In this document: one piece after another, positions 36,912 to 51,500 of the stretch
Numbering within the stretch: the first letter of the stretch is position 1
Layout of the letters: each line of letters begins with the position of its first letter
NCBI RefSeq assembly: GCF_964340395.1
Contig: NC_135561.1
Location: forward strand, 14,700,461 to 14,764,460
Source of the DNA: Glandiceps talaboti
Taxonomy: Eukaryota; Hemichordata; Enteropneusta; Spengelidae
Reading direction: 5' to 3'
Length of the DNA stretch: 64,000 nucleotides
The notes under the pieces: model-generated
Database searches by the model: none
Seen by the model: only the letters and a program-made list of their open reading frames with translations
Told to the model about the DNA's origin: nothing
Position numbers and translations under genes: made by a program

Positions 36912-37095
36912 CAAGATCAACCGTTAGGAAGTCATCACAAATATGTGTGACATATTCATTCTGATTACATCGTCTGGTTAGATCCTGTGCAATGTCATTT
37001 TATCCAAGGCAGTCACGTGACATTTAGTAGTATTCGCGATATATCTTGCTGGTCCGCCAAGACTAGAACCAATATCAAGAACGCTGTGATTTGAC
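36912..37095 (-). pseudogene. Decayed duplicate of methyltransferase exon 4
   Basis: This copies the SAM-binding exon at 40172-40368 almost base for base, including its acceptor side (TTCAAG before GTCAAATCAC). It lacks 13 bp (AACTCAGGTTGAA on the plus strand after position 36994 or so), which breaks the frame. The donor GTGAGT has become GGGGAA, so it could not splice normally. No copies of the neighbouring exons were found nearby. It lies about 1.4 kb beyond the stop codon of the intact gene and is best read as a recent partial gene duplication that is now dead. Confidence 0.85.
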
Positions 37096-37669
37096 CTTGA
37101 ACAAAAAAAATTATGTACTTCTTATCTTGAGAGAAAGTTGTCATTATTATGTAGGTCATTCTATTGTTTGATCAATGAACTGCAAGGTCACAAATTGCAG
37201 TGGTCATTTGAAGAAGATGAAATGCATCATGTAATTTCCAAATAAATTGTTGGTGGATGACAAGTTGACAACAACACAAGCACTTGAGTGATCGTTATTC
37301 GGCATATAACAATTATTACCCACATATTTAGAAACCTTTAAATGATGTGTAATTAACTGTCAAGGAATTCCGTACTTTGTCCTTTTATGAAGACGAATCA
37401 GTAAACGATACGTTGAAAGGGCAGTTCGGTTGAGGTCAACTTGACTGTGAAGTGTATTTGGGTTATGAAAGTCGATATTTAGTTATACACAGATGGGATC
37501 TGCTTCTTCAATATTGGAATGAAATCCCACATCACCTACCCGCATCATGTACTTTTTAGGGCCGAGACATTCATTTTTTCAGTCAAACTCAGTAATTGGA
37601 GCTGAATTGAATGTACAAGTTGACCTTGTCATACTTACAAAATTTGACACCGGCAAGTTCAAGCTTGAA

Positions 37670-37936
37670 CATATATAAAATCGCAAAAATCGTGAAGTTT
37701 CGCAAGAAATATTAAGTGGATGTGGAAACTGATATCAACTTAAAAAGACAATATTAAACTGTTCTTCCAATTTGGCTGTACATGTAATGAGAAGAAACCA
37801 ATATAATAGAGACCATATGAAAAACAACGGAAAACATTACTACCTGTACTAGACACTCACATATGAAAAAAAATCTACCTACCCCACCTATTCTAAAATT
37901 GAATGTAATCGGAACCACACAACTTTTTTTTACGCC
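37670..37936 (-). mobile_element. Family-1 TIR element, copy E (partial)
   Basis: It is inverted relative to copy D and keeps the left terminus (reverse complement reads GGCGTAAAAAAAAGTTGTGTGG). The segment carrying the other terminus is missing. Confidence 0.7.
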
Positions 37937-38312
37937 TTCGCAGTTGGGAGGTAATGGGCTCTAATCCCACTGGAAACGTTTTTTTTTCTGTGACCGACCT
38001 AAACCCAAGGTGAGTATTCTGCAGACTCAATGGGTAGGCTGTATCACTAAAGTCATGTCTCACTCAGACGACTGCGAATTCGGCGAGACTCCTGGAGTAA
38101 TGACTCGAAAAGTCGGGGACGATTACTCACACGGAGCCCGCAGGTGCCGGGTCTGGGTGACTCTGGGATAGCCTGTGGACTGACTGGGAAAGCCTTGACA
38201 GTTCCACAGCAACGTGTACAACATAGCCCTGTCACACAGTCCCAAAACCCTGACTAGAATTCAGTAGAATTATGAATGAGTAATTAGTAAAGGAAAGTAA
38301 ACAGAACCATTT
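37937..38312. other. GC-richer block, origin unclear
   Basis: The segment 37940-37980 (GCAGTTGGGAGGTAATGGGC, then TCTAATCCCACTGG) resembles a worn tRNA B-box region. The following 38080-38240 sequence is GC-rich. A tRNA-derived SINE remnant is possible but not shown. The 60-residue minus frame at 38053-38235 is not supported. Confidence 0.25.
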
Positions 38313-38318
38313 TTTATT
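38313..38318 (-). terminator. Polyadenylation signal of the methyltransferase gene
   Basis: AATAAA on the minus strand lies about 195 bases after the stop codon at 38511-38513. It is the nearest exact signal I found downstream. Confidence 0.5.
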
Positions 38319-38510
38319 CAAGAAAGAGTGCCATTGAACATAACAGTGTTGTTTGGACGTTGATTAATGGCTTGGTAAATGAAACAGATCTAGAAGAGGA
38401 GTCGTGGGATACAAGGAAAGTCTTTTACATCACTAAAGAGAACAAGTAAACTATAAGAACACTGATAGCTATGATTGATTGATTGACTGTGTTATGTCTA
38501 GGTATTTGTA

Positions 38511-38824
38511 CTAGCACGGTTTGATTGCCGTGATTCGAATTCCTCCCATTAAACCGTCAACATAGGATTTGTGTGCATCCCAGTAGAATGATTCCAATTC
38601 CCTGGTTATATCTTGGCCCATCAGACGTACTTTCTGATCCATTTTATGCATGTGTTGTTCGTATCTCTTCTTTGTAAATCTGATGTAGTTCTCGGTCATA
38701 TCTGTAATCTATATCAGAGAAAACAACAACAAAATATTGTAATCGAATACTAAGCTAAAAATTAACAGGGTACACACACAGACGCACAAACAGACAGACA
38801 GACAGATATACATACATACATACA

Positions 38825-38858
<34 letters not shown>

Positions 38859-41800
38859 CATACATACGTACGTACGTACACACACACACACACATACATA
38901 CATACATACATACATACATATTATTATTAAATCATCACAGACGTAATATTAAATTAACTATAACTATCGTTAATTTCATCTTGTTATTTCAAAGTTTCAC
39001 ATTTCTTGCTAAGACAACAGATAATGTAAAGTACACGTCCATTTTCCTACCTGTACATCAACAAAACCTGCTTTCTGGAGACATTCTTTGTATCCATCCT
39101 TTGTTAGCAAACCCGGGGAGAAAAATAGCGACAGCATTTTTGCCTCTTCTGACTCTGTTAACTTACGCCTTGCCACCAAATCCTCAACATACCTGGAAAG
39201 GCAAAAATAAAATATGACATCTGAATTAAGATTCACGTGAACATATTCTACGACAGAATGCAACAATGTGGAGGAGACTGAAAAATGGATTTACAAAATC
39301 TTAGGAGTGTGGAAACAATGATACAGACCACTGTAACAGTTGAGTTGTAGGCGTTTGAAAGTTAGGTCAGCAAAATTGTTCTTCGTTGCTTTATCCGCTA
39401 ACAAATTGTCATGGTTAATATAGGGCCTAAAAAACTTGTGGGTTTATCGATTAATACAGTATAGATTTAACTTACAGAGTGCCACCTGGTTTGATATACT
39501 TGAAGCATGCATCATAGATAGTCTGCTTCTTCGGAATGTGTAACATCGCTAACCAGCTTACCAAGAAGTCATACTTGTTAGCATCTTGAATGACAAAATT
39601 GACGGAATAGAAGGAATTAGACCCATACTTATCCATGACTTGATTGACTGTAATATCCGGTCTAATCATGGTCATTCATTTCCATGTATCACGTTACAGT
39701 ACAAAACGAACCACACTGTCACATGTTGAATTTATCTAGGGAAATATTAACTTGATACATATTTATAACCTAGCTAGTACTTTGATACCACATTTCTATC
39801 CACTCAGCCTGCAAACTCCGTATATATTTTCTCATGGATACCATGTAGAGAAGCTGATAGGTTGAATGTGTCATATGATGTTCATATTGATATGTTTTGA
39901 TTAAGTCACATGATGCATATATTATGTTGATTGTATCAAATTACATGGATGTGACCTAGTTGGCGGTTTATGGAAATTATGTGACCTTAATACAAATAGT
40001 CTCATATGTTAATAAGTGATATGATAATTTCATGCATAATTTTGCTCTGTAGTTGCTGGCTTGATAATACTGACTTCGCAGGCTCAGTGGCGGAACGTCT
40101 GTGCTGAAAAGAAAATTGCACGTATGAGATGACATGGTATATGTATAAGTATGTACTTATTTAGTACTCACCTAGATCAGCCGTTAGGAAGTCATCACAA
40201 ATGTGTGTTACATATTCATTCAGATTACATCGTCTGGTTAGATCCTGTGCAATGTCATTTAACTCAGGTTGAATATCCAAGGCAGTCACGTGACATTTAG
40301 TAGTATTCGCGATATATCTTGCTGGTCCGCCAAGACCAGAGCCAACATCAAGAATGCGGTGATTTGACCTTGAATAAAATGAATGCTTGTGAAATTAAGA
40401 CAAACTGTTATTCATTATGGTGAAAAAATACAATCCTGAAAAAAATATGCAGTTGCAATATATGGTTAATTACTGGAACATTGTTTACGGACAGTTTCGT
40501 TGTATATATTGAAATAATCTTGTTGTGAGTACCCCAAAGTACACTTAGCCAAGTGAATATAGGTCAGTAAACTTGTGTTAATATTACATAATAAAATAAT
40601 CACTGAGAAATACCCACAATGCCCACGATTGTATTTTTACTTTTTAAGTTTACAGTATGTAATGTAATCATGAGATTGCTTCCATGTAACGTCCTCATCC
40701 CTAAATTAACCAAACACTTGACATTTTGGTGAATACTGGTTAGTCCCTGAACACGACTTTGTTTGCAATTGTCTGTCGCATCTACACTTACTGAATACTT
40801 AGTACGTTGAGGGCGTCGTCTATTGCTTCTAGTTCATTATAGGTGTACTGGTCAACCTTGACCAAATCTTCCAGTTTCAATTCATCATTTCTGCCATACC
40901 CCAGCTGTGTGTGGAAACAATACAATAAACGGATCAGATTTAGCTGCCAGCAAGAGTGGTTGGTGTTACTGGTCAAATCAATCTGATTAAACTCTGATGT
41001 GATAAAAGGGGCTAGATGTCTTTATTTACCTTTATTTCCATCGTTAATTTTGTGACGTTTGTTTTGTTCTGGGTGATCGCCGCCTTCCCACAACTGACCC
41101 TGTGTACTAAGATAAAATCTCGTTTGAAGCTCCCTCTTTTGAGGAGCTAGTCAGACTGAGCGTTACGTTGGCAGCTGCGCACACGGGAGAAATTGAAAAA
41201 AAATTAAACAAAACAAAACAAAAACAAACGTACACAAGGAGGATTGCGTTGACGATACGACCCGTCTATGGCGGCGTCGTCTCTCCGAACGATTTTGAAA
41301 GAAGCGTGCTGATTGATTGAAGAAACCTTTCAAGATATCCTTGAGATTCAAACGAGATTTGACCTTGTATAGAATAATAGGATCAGTTGCGGATCAAAAC
41401 AAACGACACAAAACGATAGGAATAGAGGTATTAAATAAAGACATCTATTCGCTTTCACCACATCATATTTTAATCAGTTTGAGGTCAAGTATGAGCCAAT
41501 GTAATTGTACCTTACTGGCAACCAATCACAGAACCAACCTACTATCTGTCAACCCAACTATCCATTCTTGCAATCAACCAACCAACCAACCAACCAACCA
41601 ACCAACCAACCAATCAACCAACCAACCAATCAATCAACTAACCAACCAACCAACCAACCAACCAACCAGCCAACCAAACTAACCAACCAACCAACCAACC
41701 AACCAACCAACCAACCAATCAACTAATCAACTAACCAAACAACCAAACAACCAACCAACCAACCAATCAACCAATCAACTAACCAAACAACCAACCAACC

Positions 41801-42252
41801 ATACAACTAACCAACCAACCAACCAACCGACCAATCAACTAATCAACTAACCAAACAACCAAACAACCAACCGACCAATCAACCAATCAGCTAACCAACC
41901 AACCAACCAAACAACCAATCAACTAACCAACCAACCAACCAACCAGCCAATCAAACAACCAACCAAACAACCAACCAACCATTCAATGAAACACCCAATA
42001 TTCCAACTAACTAATCAACCACTCACCCACTCACCCACCCTTTCAACCAACCAACCGACCAACCAACCAACCAATCAACCAACCAACCAACCAACCAACC
42101 AACCAACTAATTGCAACCAACCGATCATTCAATGAAACACCCAATATTCCAACCACCTACTAATTAATTCAGTAGCGACTTCTAAATTATGTAAAATGTA
42201 CATGTCATCTTAACATTGCATAACAATTGTCAAATGAAACAATAAATTGTTT

Positions 42253-42323
<71 letters not shown>

Positions 42324-44531
42324 AATCATCATCGTCACGTTGTGCTAACTTAAAGTCTATCGGGCACTAGCACTGTTGTCAATCTATTGTCATTTATACA
42401 ATTCTTAAACAAACTTACGTCTGCAACTAGAAGTTGTTGATTTCCATGACAATGACTTTTGAAACTAAGGCACTTATTTACTTCAAATGAACCAGGAACA
42501 AGCTTTCATATAATTATATCATGTCAAAATTTGGAGAAACTTGAACACGTCAAATTGGCTGACGAGGCTTATTCTACCTGAACACGACATTTTACCAAGT
42601 TATACGTTTGATGAATCATCATAGGCAATTTCAAGGAACGATGCCAGGAAAGTAACACGCCACAGTTGGTAAGATCAACATTGACACAGCCGTTCCAGGC
42701 GAAAATTCAAAAAATAAATATATACTCACGGGAGAATTTTACTCTGAAAACCATTTTGACTTATCGCATGAGGGAACCTTACATAGATAAATCGATAAAA
42801 TCAGTGCCATCCCTTCTTCAAAGCTTTTTGTGACATCAATCGTGCTAAGAAAATCTACGTTATTGTTTTACACGTTTATTACAATTATCGTGACATCCTA
42901 TACGCCGGTTTATTTTTAGATTTAGTGTTATGACTGGTGGGGGGGGGACCAAAATGTTAACCGCGTTAGACAGAATGTGATGTCACGAAATATTCATAAT
43001 CAATACTGAATGAAAATATAGCAATCTTTATCGCTTGCACGATTTTGTTTTTCCTTTTTAAAAAAAAAAAAGTAAGATATGTGTAAAATTGTCTAATCAT
43101 TAAAATGCAAGATAGAAATATCAATTTTCTCGACCGTGACGTCAAACAATGAAAATTCTATCACAAAAGTTGAATTATTTTGTTTTAAATTTATTAATGT
43201 AAGTTCAGTAGAGATAATCGCTTGAGAGTCCTTTATTTTTAATGTTAACATTTAATGTCAACCACAGGAAGCCAAATACAATGTACTTCGAGATGAATTC
43301 AAAGACGATACTCTCTGTGAAACCTTAGTGGTTTTACCTTTTGGTCATATTTGCAATATGATATCTCAATCAGTACCGTAGGGTGAACACTTTTATTTGA
43401 TTGATAGATTGTTTTGACCATGTAATAATGTAAATGCATGTTATGCTTTTCTCTCTTACCTCTTCGAGTTCTTTGTAAACACGTCCCACATCGTGGTCTG
43501 TAGGGAAAGCAGACGGTTCATATCGTCTCAATTTATACATTTTAGTTTCAATTAAGTATGCATTGAACCAGATGTAAAGTGAATGACTTCGGTAAGGCTG
43601 TTTGATTAGTTCCATCACGACTTATTAGCTTGTGACATTCTGAGCAAACTGTGAACTAAATTTCGTTGGATGAGTAGCTATAGAGCAAGTCGATTTTGAG
43701 AAAAACGATGACACAGACAGACACATGGATAGATAGACACAGAGAGACAGACATCACTAAATCAAAATCTTCCCTTACGGAAGGTAAAAAAACAAACAGC
43801 CAATGTTGATTACTCCATGACTAAGTCACTAGTAGTTTTAGACCTACTATCATTATTATCAAGATGTATACCATGATACATCACTTCACGAAAAGTCTAA
43901 TATACCCACCTTTACCCTACCTGTGACCCACCTCATCACCATCTGTGTCCAGGGGTAGTACGAGACGCAGTACCACTTTTGACTGTCTACGGCCCCCAGG
44001 GGAGAGCTCACGGAGGGGGGGGGGGGTAAATTAAGTCAAAGGTGGTGGAACTTCGTCTCATACTCACCACATTTACACGTCCTTTGTTCAAGATTTACCC
44101 CGGTGGAAAGATGTGGTCAAATATGACTTTCCGACCACATTAACTATAATCACCTGTATCTGTAAAATACTGACAGTGTGCAAACTTCCAAAACAATGAT
44201 TGTAATATACACAGATATGCAAATACAGAAGCTGGTAGCAACGTAGTAATAATGAGTATGATGAACAATTGAAATGAAATCCAGGGTTTGTAAGAACTGT
44301 ACTATATGATACGTCCCTAATGTTAAAGGGTAAACAGTTCCATTCAGAAACTGTTCTGAAATGTTATCAACGCATTCCGTCAGTATGAATTTACTGTTGA
44401 CGGAATGCGTTGGTAACATTTGAGAACAGTTGTATGATAATTAATACTATAAATTAAGTGTCGTTATACTCACAAAGTTTAACGTCAGTAAGATGGTAAT
44501 TATTGGTCGCATTTGGGTCGCCAGCTGCCAT
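38511..44531 (-). CDS. SAM-dependent methyltransferase (PMT/SDMT-like), 7 exons, 325 aa
   Basis: Exons on the minus strand are 44531-44474, 43620-43460, 40904-40792, 40368-40172, 39584-39476, 39192-39051 and 38708-38511. Every intron is GT...AG and all phases join without a stop. The start [14 protein letters not shown] is in good context (AAAATGG). Class I methyltransferase motifs are clear: motif [14 protein letters not shown] (residues 116-128), an acidic end to strand 2 (VTALDI, D142), the motif IV region [13 protein letters not shown] (181-193) and KPGGTLYVED (208-217). The C-terminal third, with DMTENY and [10 protein letters not shown], resembles phosphoethanolamine and sarcosine/dimethylglycine N-methyltransferases, where it helps shape the acceptor site. 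The enzyme should transfer a methyl group from S-adenosylmethionine to a small amine, probably in the cytosol, as no signal peptide or membrane segment is seen. The substrate cannot be fixed from sequence. A further duplicate of exon 4 lies at 36912-37095. Introns hold microsatellites, a hairpin and a mobile element. Confidence 0.88.
38772..38917. repeat. (CACA)n, (GACA)n and (CATA)n microsatellite in methyltransferase intron 6
   Basis: Short blocks of CACA and CAGA are followed by CATA, CGTA and CACA units. Confidence 0.95.
41573..42170. repeat. (CAAC)n tract of about 600 bp in methyltransferase intron 2
   Basis: CAACCAACCAAT-type units include a larger repeat (CATTCAATGAAACACCCAATATTCCAAC at 41982 and 42128). 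The Asn/Gln/Pro/Thr-rich frames at 41317-41726 are artefacts. Confidence 0.95.
42253..43388 (-). mobile_element. Family-4 element with (ATG)n tail, copy A, in methyltransferase intron 2
   Basis: Read on the minus strand it starts GTTCACCCTACGGTACTGA at 43388 and runs about 1.05 kb without a useful frame. It ends in an (ATG/GAT)n tail (42333-42253). It matches 47183-48528, which is the opposite orientation. A defined 5' end plus a 3' microsatellite tail suggests a non-autonomous retroposon. A CRE octamer lies at 43137-43144. Confidence 0.8.
43951..44072. repeat. Imperfect inverted repeat in methyltransferase intron 1
   Basis: GTAGTACGAGACGCAGTACC (43954) is mirrored by the reverse complement of GGTGGTGGAACTTCGTCTCATACTCAC (44041-44067). 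The centre holds a poly-G run. It looks like a small foldback remnant. Confidence 0.5.
44349..44431. ncRNA. Candidate pre-miRNA-like hairpin or tiny foldback, methyltransferase intron 1
   Basis: The arms AACTGTTCTGAAATGTTATC onward (44349-44385) and TACTGTTGACGGAATGCGTT onward (44392-44431) pair over about 37 bases with few mismatches and a 6-8 base loop. The stem ATGTTATCAACGCATTCCGT is nearly continuous. Length and loop fit an animal pre-miRNA. A short MITE would look the same, so the call is tentative. Confidence 0.35.
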
Positions 44532-45284
44532 TTTGTCAAAGGCCTTCAGCACATGCGCAAATCTGATATGCCCACTTTTCTGTTGACGATGCGTTGATAC
44601 ACACACACACAAGGGTGCACAGTCACACTATTTGTGCACTCACAGACTTATTAAAAGTTTAAATGCCGACACTTATACGTCAACGCTGAATTAAAAAAAA
44701 ATCACCAGGTTAGCTAGGTAGGTACAGTCATGTGGATTCTACACCTCGAAGGTTATAACTTGAGCCTTCAATGTATGCAACTTTGAATAACAATCGCAAC
44801 TCATCACACGTGAATGCGGTATACAAAAAGTATTGAATGGGTTGATATCGATATTGGACGTAGTATATCCATGGTTTGACCTATATGTAGTTGAAAGCAA
44901 CACCTTCTTACGGTGTCATCCGGGCCTTAAAGGTGTTTTTAAAGATTTTTTTATGAACTGAAACTATATATTATGAACAAAAGTATATACATACACTAAA
45001 ATTAGTCTGATTGGTTTTATGTCAGGTTTGCATATTAAAGTGTCTTTATTTAGATTTGACCCATGACCTTGAATTATAGTATATAGTCCTGTCTGACGAC
45101 ATACCAGTCTGTAGGTTAAAGTTCGTAAGTTGGCCTGACGCATATAACACAGGAGAGAAGTGATATATGGAGCGAATCATCACATTGTGGGCATCGAAAA
45201 TCAAGTGGAGTTTTCGTATTTACTTGGAATTTTACAAACAACTGAACTGAGGTCCAATAATCATGGTGAACATGACGTTAGTCT
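44532..45284. other. Upstream region of the methyltransferase gene (minus-strand promoter side)
   Basis: No TATA box at a convincing distance is seen. A short (CA)n lies at 44599-44611. The promoter is likely here but cannot be placed. Confidence 0.35.
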
Positions 45285-45423
45285 TTGTCTGTCTGTCTGT
45301 CTGCCTGTCTACCTGTCTGTCTGCGGACTGACTGACCGACTGACTGACTGACTGTCTGGCTGGCTGTCTATCTGTCTGTCTGTCTGTCTGTCTGTCTTGC
45401 CTGCCTGTTTGTATGTTTGTGTA

Positions 45424-45466
<43 letters not shown>

Positions 45467-45470
45467 GTTT
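45285..45470. repeat. (CTGT)n / (CTGA)n microsatellite
   Basis: CTGT blocks are interrupted by CTGACTGA and CTGG units. Confidence 0.95.
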
Positions 45471-46559
45471 TACTATTCTGTTTATATATGTAATGATGTT
45501 TAATGAGAAAGCTAACACAACTTAGTGGATTCATTCTTTCGATAAATTAATGTCAAAATATTTAACGCGAGATTACCCACTTCCTTGTAAGCTTATTCTT
45601 ATGCAAATTTGACTTCATAAAACACGACTGTTCGTGTTACATTATAACTTCCACATATGTAAAAAAAACTTACATTAGAGAGGCAATCACTCTTGTTTTT
45701 GTATCAGTTGTATTGTTGTCTTTATCTAATTCTTTCTTTGCCTAAAGTCTTTTAAATTAGCCGATTTTATTCGAGCATATGCACCGGTGTTGTGTCAAGG
45801 GTTGTATTATCGAAGAACTCAAAGACTTAGGAAAGACATCCATTATAGTATTAAGTACTTGTAGGAAAAATATCTTTCAAAAACACATGTCTCAGCAGGC
45901 AAAACCTCTGTCTACGAACGAAGAATATTCACTCGGCAAATTGTCGTATTTACTACATAACTCAGCGCCCTCAAAGTTACACTTTTCCAAATACACCGTA
46001 TTTTTTGTGTGATATCAGCAGTGAGTAACTGATGTAAAAATAGTGAGCGAAGTGAAAGTTCGTGCCATTTTTGTTTATATAAACCAAGACGACGACATAC
46101 CCGTGTCATTATAAAAATATTTTCCCAACTGACACTCACTACAAATACTCATGAAGCATATATGATAACAAGATATGTAATTACAAGACACGGACATTGT
46201 GAACAACCTCGATTTTGAAATTACAATAACTCTTTCAAATATAGGCAATTATGACCCTATTACTACATCTTTTGGGTGACTTTGGGATATTGTATTGAAA
46301 AAAAAGCAATTTGGAAAATAGCTAAAAGTCAATGTTAACGTTGTCATGGCAGCTGCAAGACCTACTGCTGTGAGGGGAATGTTACAAACACATTTATTGG
46401 TAATTACAACACAAGACCGATGTGAAAATGGAAACAGAAATCAATCACCATTTCCTGAGTGCAAATGAATAGTCTAACTCAAATGAAAATATTTTTACAT
46501 GACAACATTTTTTAGTTGATTTTTTTCAAAATGTAAGCTGGAAGAGATAGACTGCGAGG
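45471..46559. other. Intergenic, no supported gene
   Basis: A 77-residue frame at 45779-46012 (CCVKGCIIEELKDLGKTSII near its start) has no splice context and no family match. Confidence 0.4.
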
Positions 46560-46590
46560 GGAAGGCAGGCAGGCAGGCAAGCAGGCAGGC

Positions 46591-46671
<81 letters not shown>

Positions 46672-46722
46672 TACAGACAGACAAACTGACTGGCTGACTG
46701 GCAGGCTGGCTGGCAGACAGAC

Positions 46723-46764
<42 letters not shown>

Positions 46765-46812
46765 GGACGGACAGACAGACAGGGACAGAGACAGATGGGG
46801 AGATAGACAGAG
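46560..46812. repeat. (GGCA)n and (GACA)n microsatellite
   Basis: GGCA then CAGA blocks with GGCT interruptions. The Cys/Leu/Ser/Val frames of up to 162 residues on the minus strand are artefacts. Confidence 0.95.
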
Positions 46813-47182
46813 AGCAGCCATGGGAAAACAAACAGTAAAAAGCTTGGACAGAAACTAAAAAGGTGTGTGCGAGACGTATAGACAGACAAAAGTGGAGCGT
46901 AAATGTTTGTGGCAGGCTGACAGATATGTAAACAGTGCTAAAGCTAAAGAGCAGAAACTGAGAGAAACGAGTGTGATAGTAACATATGAAGGATACAGAA
47001 GCTAGAATCAGCATGATCTGATCTGATGATAACGTTTTGTATCGTGAAAGCGTTGTACCATAAGATCAATTATCTTTCCAAACATAACTTTTCTTTTGTA
47101 AAATTGACACGTGTTTAGAGAAAATCTGAAATATCAAACTACATTTGTTTTTACTTTGCATGGAACTCGGTAGCACTGAATT
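46813..47182. other. Spacer
   Basis: I see no supported feature here. Confidence 0.4.
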
Positions 47183-48528
<1,346 letters not shown>

Positions 48529-51500
48529 AAAAAATAGTTTCATTTGACATTATTTTGTCAAAATACAAATATGTGCGAAAAAGAAAAAGAAATAATACAG
48601 AACATCCGGGTCAATCAGAATTATGAAAACATCTTGAATATTACTTAAGGTAGATTGCGCCTCCAGGAACCGATTTTCCAGAAAATCAAAGTTAATCAAG
48701 ACTCTTTAAACTTTACCCCATGAAAGCTTGTTTCTGGTCCACTTAAAATAATTAAAGAAATTTGGGATCTATCACCTTGGTTTTACGGAAGTCGATGTCA
48801 CTATTATTAGTTTTCAATACAGTATTTGGTCGCCATATTGGATTTTAAACTGGCTCAATTTTGACCTCTATTACAATTAACCCTTGGTCGTTTTTCTTGA
48901 CGTTAACCGGAATTGGTTTGAGATTTCTTGCACAAAGGAAATTCAGAAGTTTAAGCCTTTTATCCACTAATAAAAATTACTTGTGACAACCAAGATAAAT
49001 TAACAAATGCCACGATTTGTTTGCCGAGGAAACGAATATAATCTTTAATATATTGTTCATCCATCAAGTTCACCTGTACATGACTTTGTTCTCCGTATGA
49101 ATAGAATCATTCGAAGCAAGCAAAATGTCAGTCCCAGATGGTTTAATGTTTTCACAGTTTCCATAGCGACAAACCTGTTAATAGCAACATAGTTAAAAGA
49201 CCGTAGTTAATGGAGCCAACAGTGCATCGCCGAATAGCATCACTGAACAATTTGTGAACAATGCTTTAATTCCAAAATAACACTGAGGGTAGTGAATGCA
49301 ATCAGAAACACTCGTCGGAAAATGTTTTTAAAACCGGTTCAATTTGAAACCTTTATTCTCGTGAGAGAAATATTTCCGTGCAAACCACGTTCCTTAATTT
49401 CAAAGTATTGTCTCCACAGGAAGTATTTCATTTGATATAGTCCTGTGACCTATGATGGAAAATATCTCTGCCTTTATATCGTGTCCCGGGAACAAGGAAA
49501 TGCTCTTATTTCATTAATATAACAGATTTGAAAGGAAATGTATTGGATAGCACAATTGACCCGAAAAATCTCCCAAGTGGTGTGGTTCACGGACTTGTCA
49601 TGATTAAGGATTTGACCTCAACATATTTTTTTTCTGTTGGTCGAATTTTTGTTATTTTGTTTTTCATTGTTTTTTGTTTTTGTTTTTTTTTGTCTGTTTT
49701 CTGGGCCAACCATCGATAACACGGGCGATTTTACCACTTAAAATGAGAATACACACATAGGAATTTTTTCATGTGGGCTGAGGGCTAGTTTTTCTTGACA
49801 GATTGCAACGTTCTCGAGTTTTACGATAATTACCTATTTTCTTACAAATGCAGCCACCTTGCAATACTTTCTAATACGCATGTGATTGACAGAATGTTTC
49901 AGAATATTTCCAAATTGGTTGAACTCATATGAAATTGGAATTTATTCAATCAAGAGAGAAACAAAAACGATTATGTAAATTTCAAATATATTGAGTAAAG
50001 CATAGCCTTTATTGTTTGTCTCTAGTTTGTTTGTCACAAGGGGGCGCTTTTCATACCGCATATTGTATGTATAACTATGGCATGTTAAAATATAAAACCA
50101 TGTTTTTTAAAGGCACATTCTGTCTCCGTCAAAATGTACATCACATGCTTTGTAGTATGTTTTTTCAAAGGGTTTTCTAAGATAAAGCTACCTTTGATAT
50201 CTTCGTTAAAGTGCGGTTGTATCCCATACGCATGCACATGTCCGGAATAACTGCTGTTCATTTGTTGACAAACACGAACATAGGTTGCATATAGTGATCA
50301 CTACGCACATCCCAATATTTCCAACAATCGTGTTGAATTAACTCATTTGCATGACGCCATGAAGTGAAAGAGTCTTTTTAAAGCATGTAGATTTCCTGCC
50401 CTGAAGAAAAGATTTATTTGCGCGTCTGGGTTACTGGCTAGGTTTCCGTAGCGTGGGACCCCGAGGAGCGCGCCTGTTAAAATGAACGACTTCTGCACTT
50501 TAAGGGCCTACTAGTAGAAAAGGTCTACTGGTAGAAGGAAGATAAACCGCAAATCCGATTTTGCGAAGTTTATAGCATAAGTACTAATCCCAAAGCCTTA
50601 TTTTGTATCATATTTTACGTCATATGTTTATTTTTAGGTGCAAATAAATGGGATTAGTATCAGTTGGCGAACGCTCCTTGATGTATTTATTCAAAATTGA
50701 TACTTATACACATTTTATGCAATCATTTAAAAATGTAAAACTTTAAATTTCTAGATATAAATTCTTATTTTGCCAAGCAAATCAAATTTGTCAACAAATT
50801 TAATTGGCATATTGGAGTAGATAATTAGCTTACATGTATGTCTCATACATTTAAATTACGTCATTATACTACTGTGTAACTAACTGAGATGTTGATAAGC
50901 TATGCGTCAGCAAATGGTCACACTGTTACATTTCAAATTTAAACAAACATTAACATTTTCTTTTTACAGACGACTATTTCTACACCATTTCTACAAAAAT
51001 ATCCGCTTTTCCTTAAAGATGAGCGTCTTTTTAGAACATGTTTTATTAAATATAATAACTTACTCGTAATATCGTACAGCAGTTTCTACCTCAGTTTGTT
51101 TGTACCTTTCATTTCTGTTTCGTTAATCTAGGCACCACAGTTCTTTAAAATAGTCGAAACGTTTGCTTAAATGTACAAGTTGTGCCATGTTAGTATACAA
51201 AAAATAAGGAAACATAACCTTGAAACGGATGCCTGAACGAACGAACGAACGAACGAACGAACGAACGATTGGACTTAAAAATAGTCCGTTCAAGAATCAG
51301 ATTCAAGGGATCGTTTTCCTTATTATTCCTTTCGGAGAAACCCTACGTCGATTTGGGAAGCCAACAACGACTTTGTTTTTGAAATATCCATGGCCATTTC
51401 TTGCATTTGTTTTTGTTTTGAAGGAAGTGCTGTGTCACGTTCACGGGGAAACGTTTAATTTTAGCAACAACTTCGATTCGTCCGTGACCACTTTGTCAAC

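Noticed and set aside
37940-37985. tRNA gene or SINE head
   Set aside because: Only a worn B-box-like stretch is visible. There is no A box at the right distance and no cloverleaf.
41317-41726. Asn/Gln/Pro/Thr-rich frames resembling a structural repeat protein
   Set aside because: They are (CAAC)n in an intron of the opposite-strand methyltransferase gene.
46495-47014. Cys/Leu/Ser-rich minus-strand frames that look like secreted peptides
   Set aside because: They are produced by (GACA)n and (GGCA)n runs. The cysteine spacing simply follows the repeat period.
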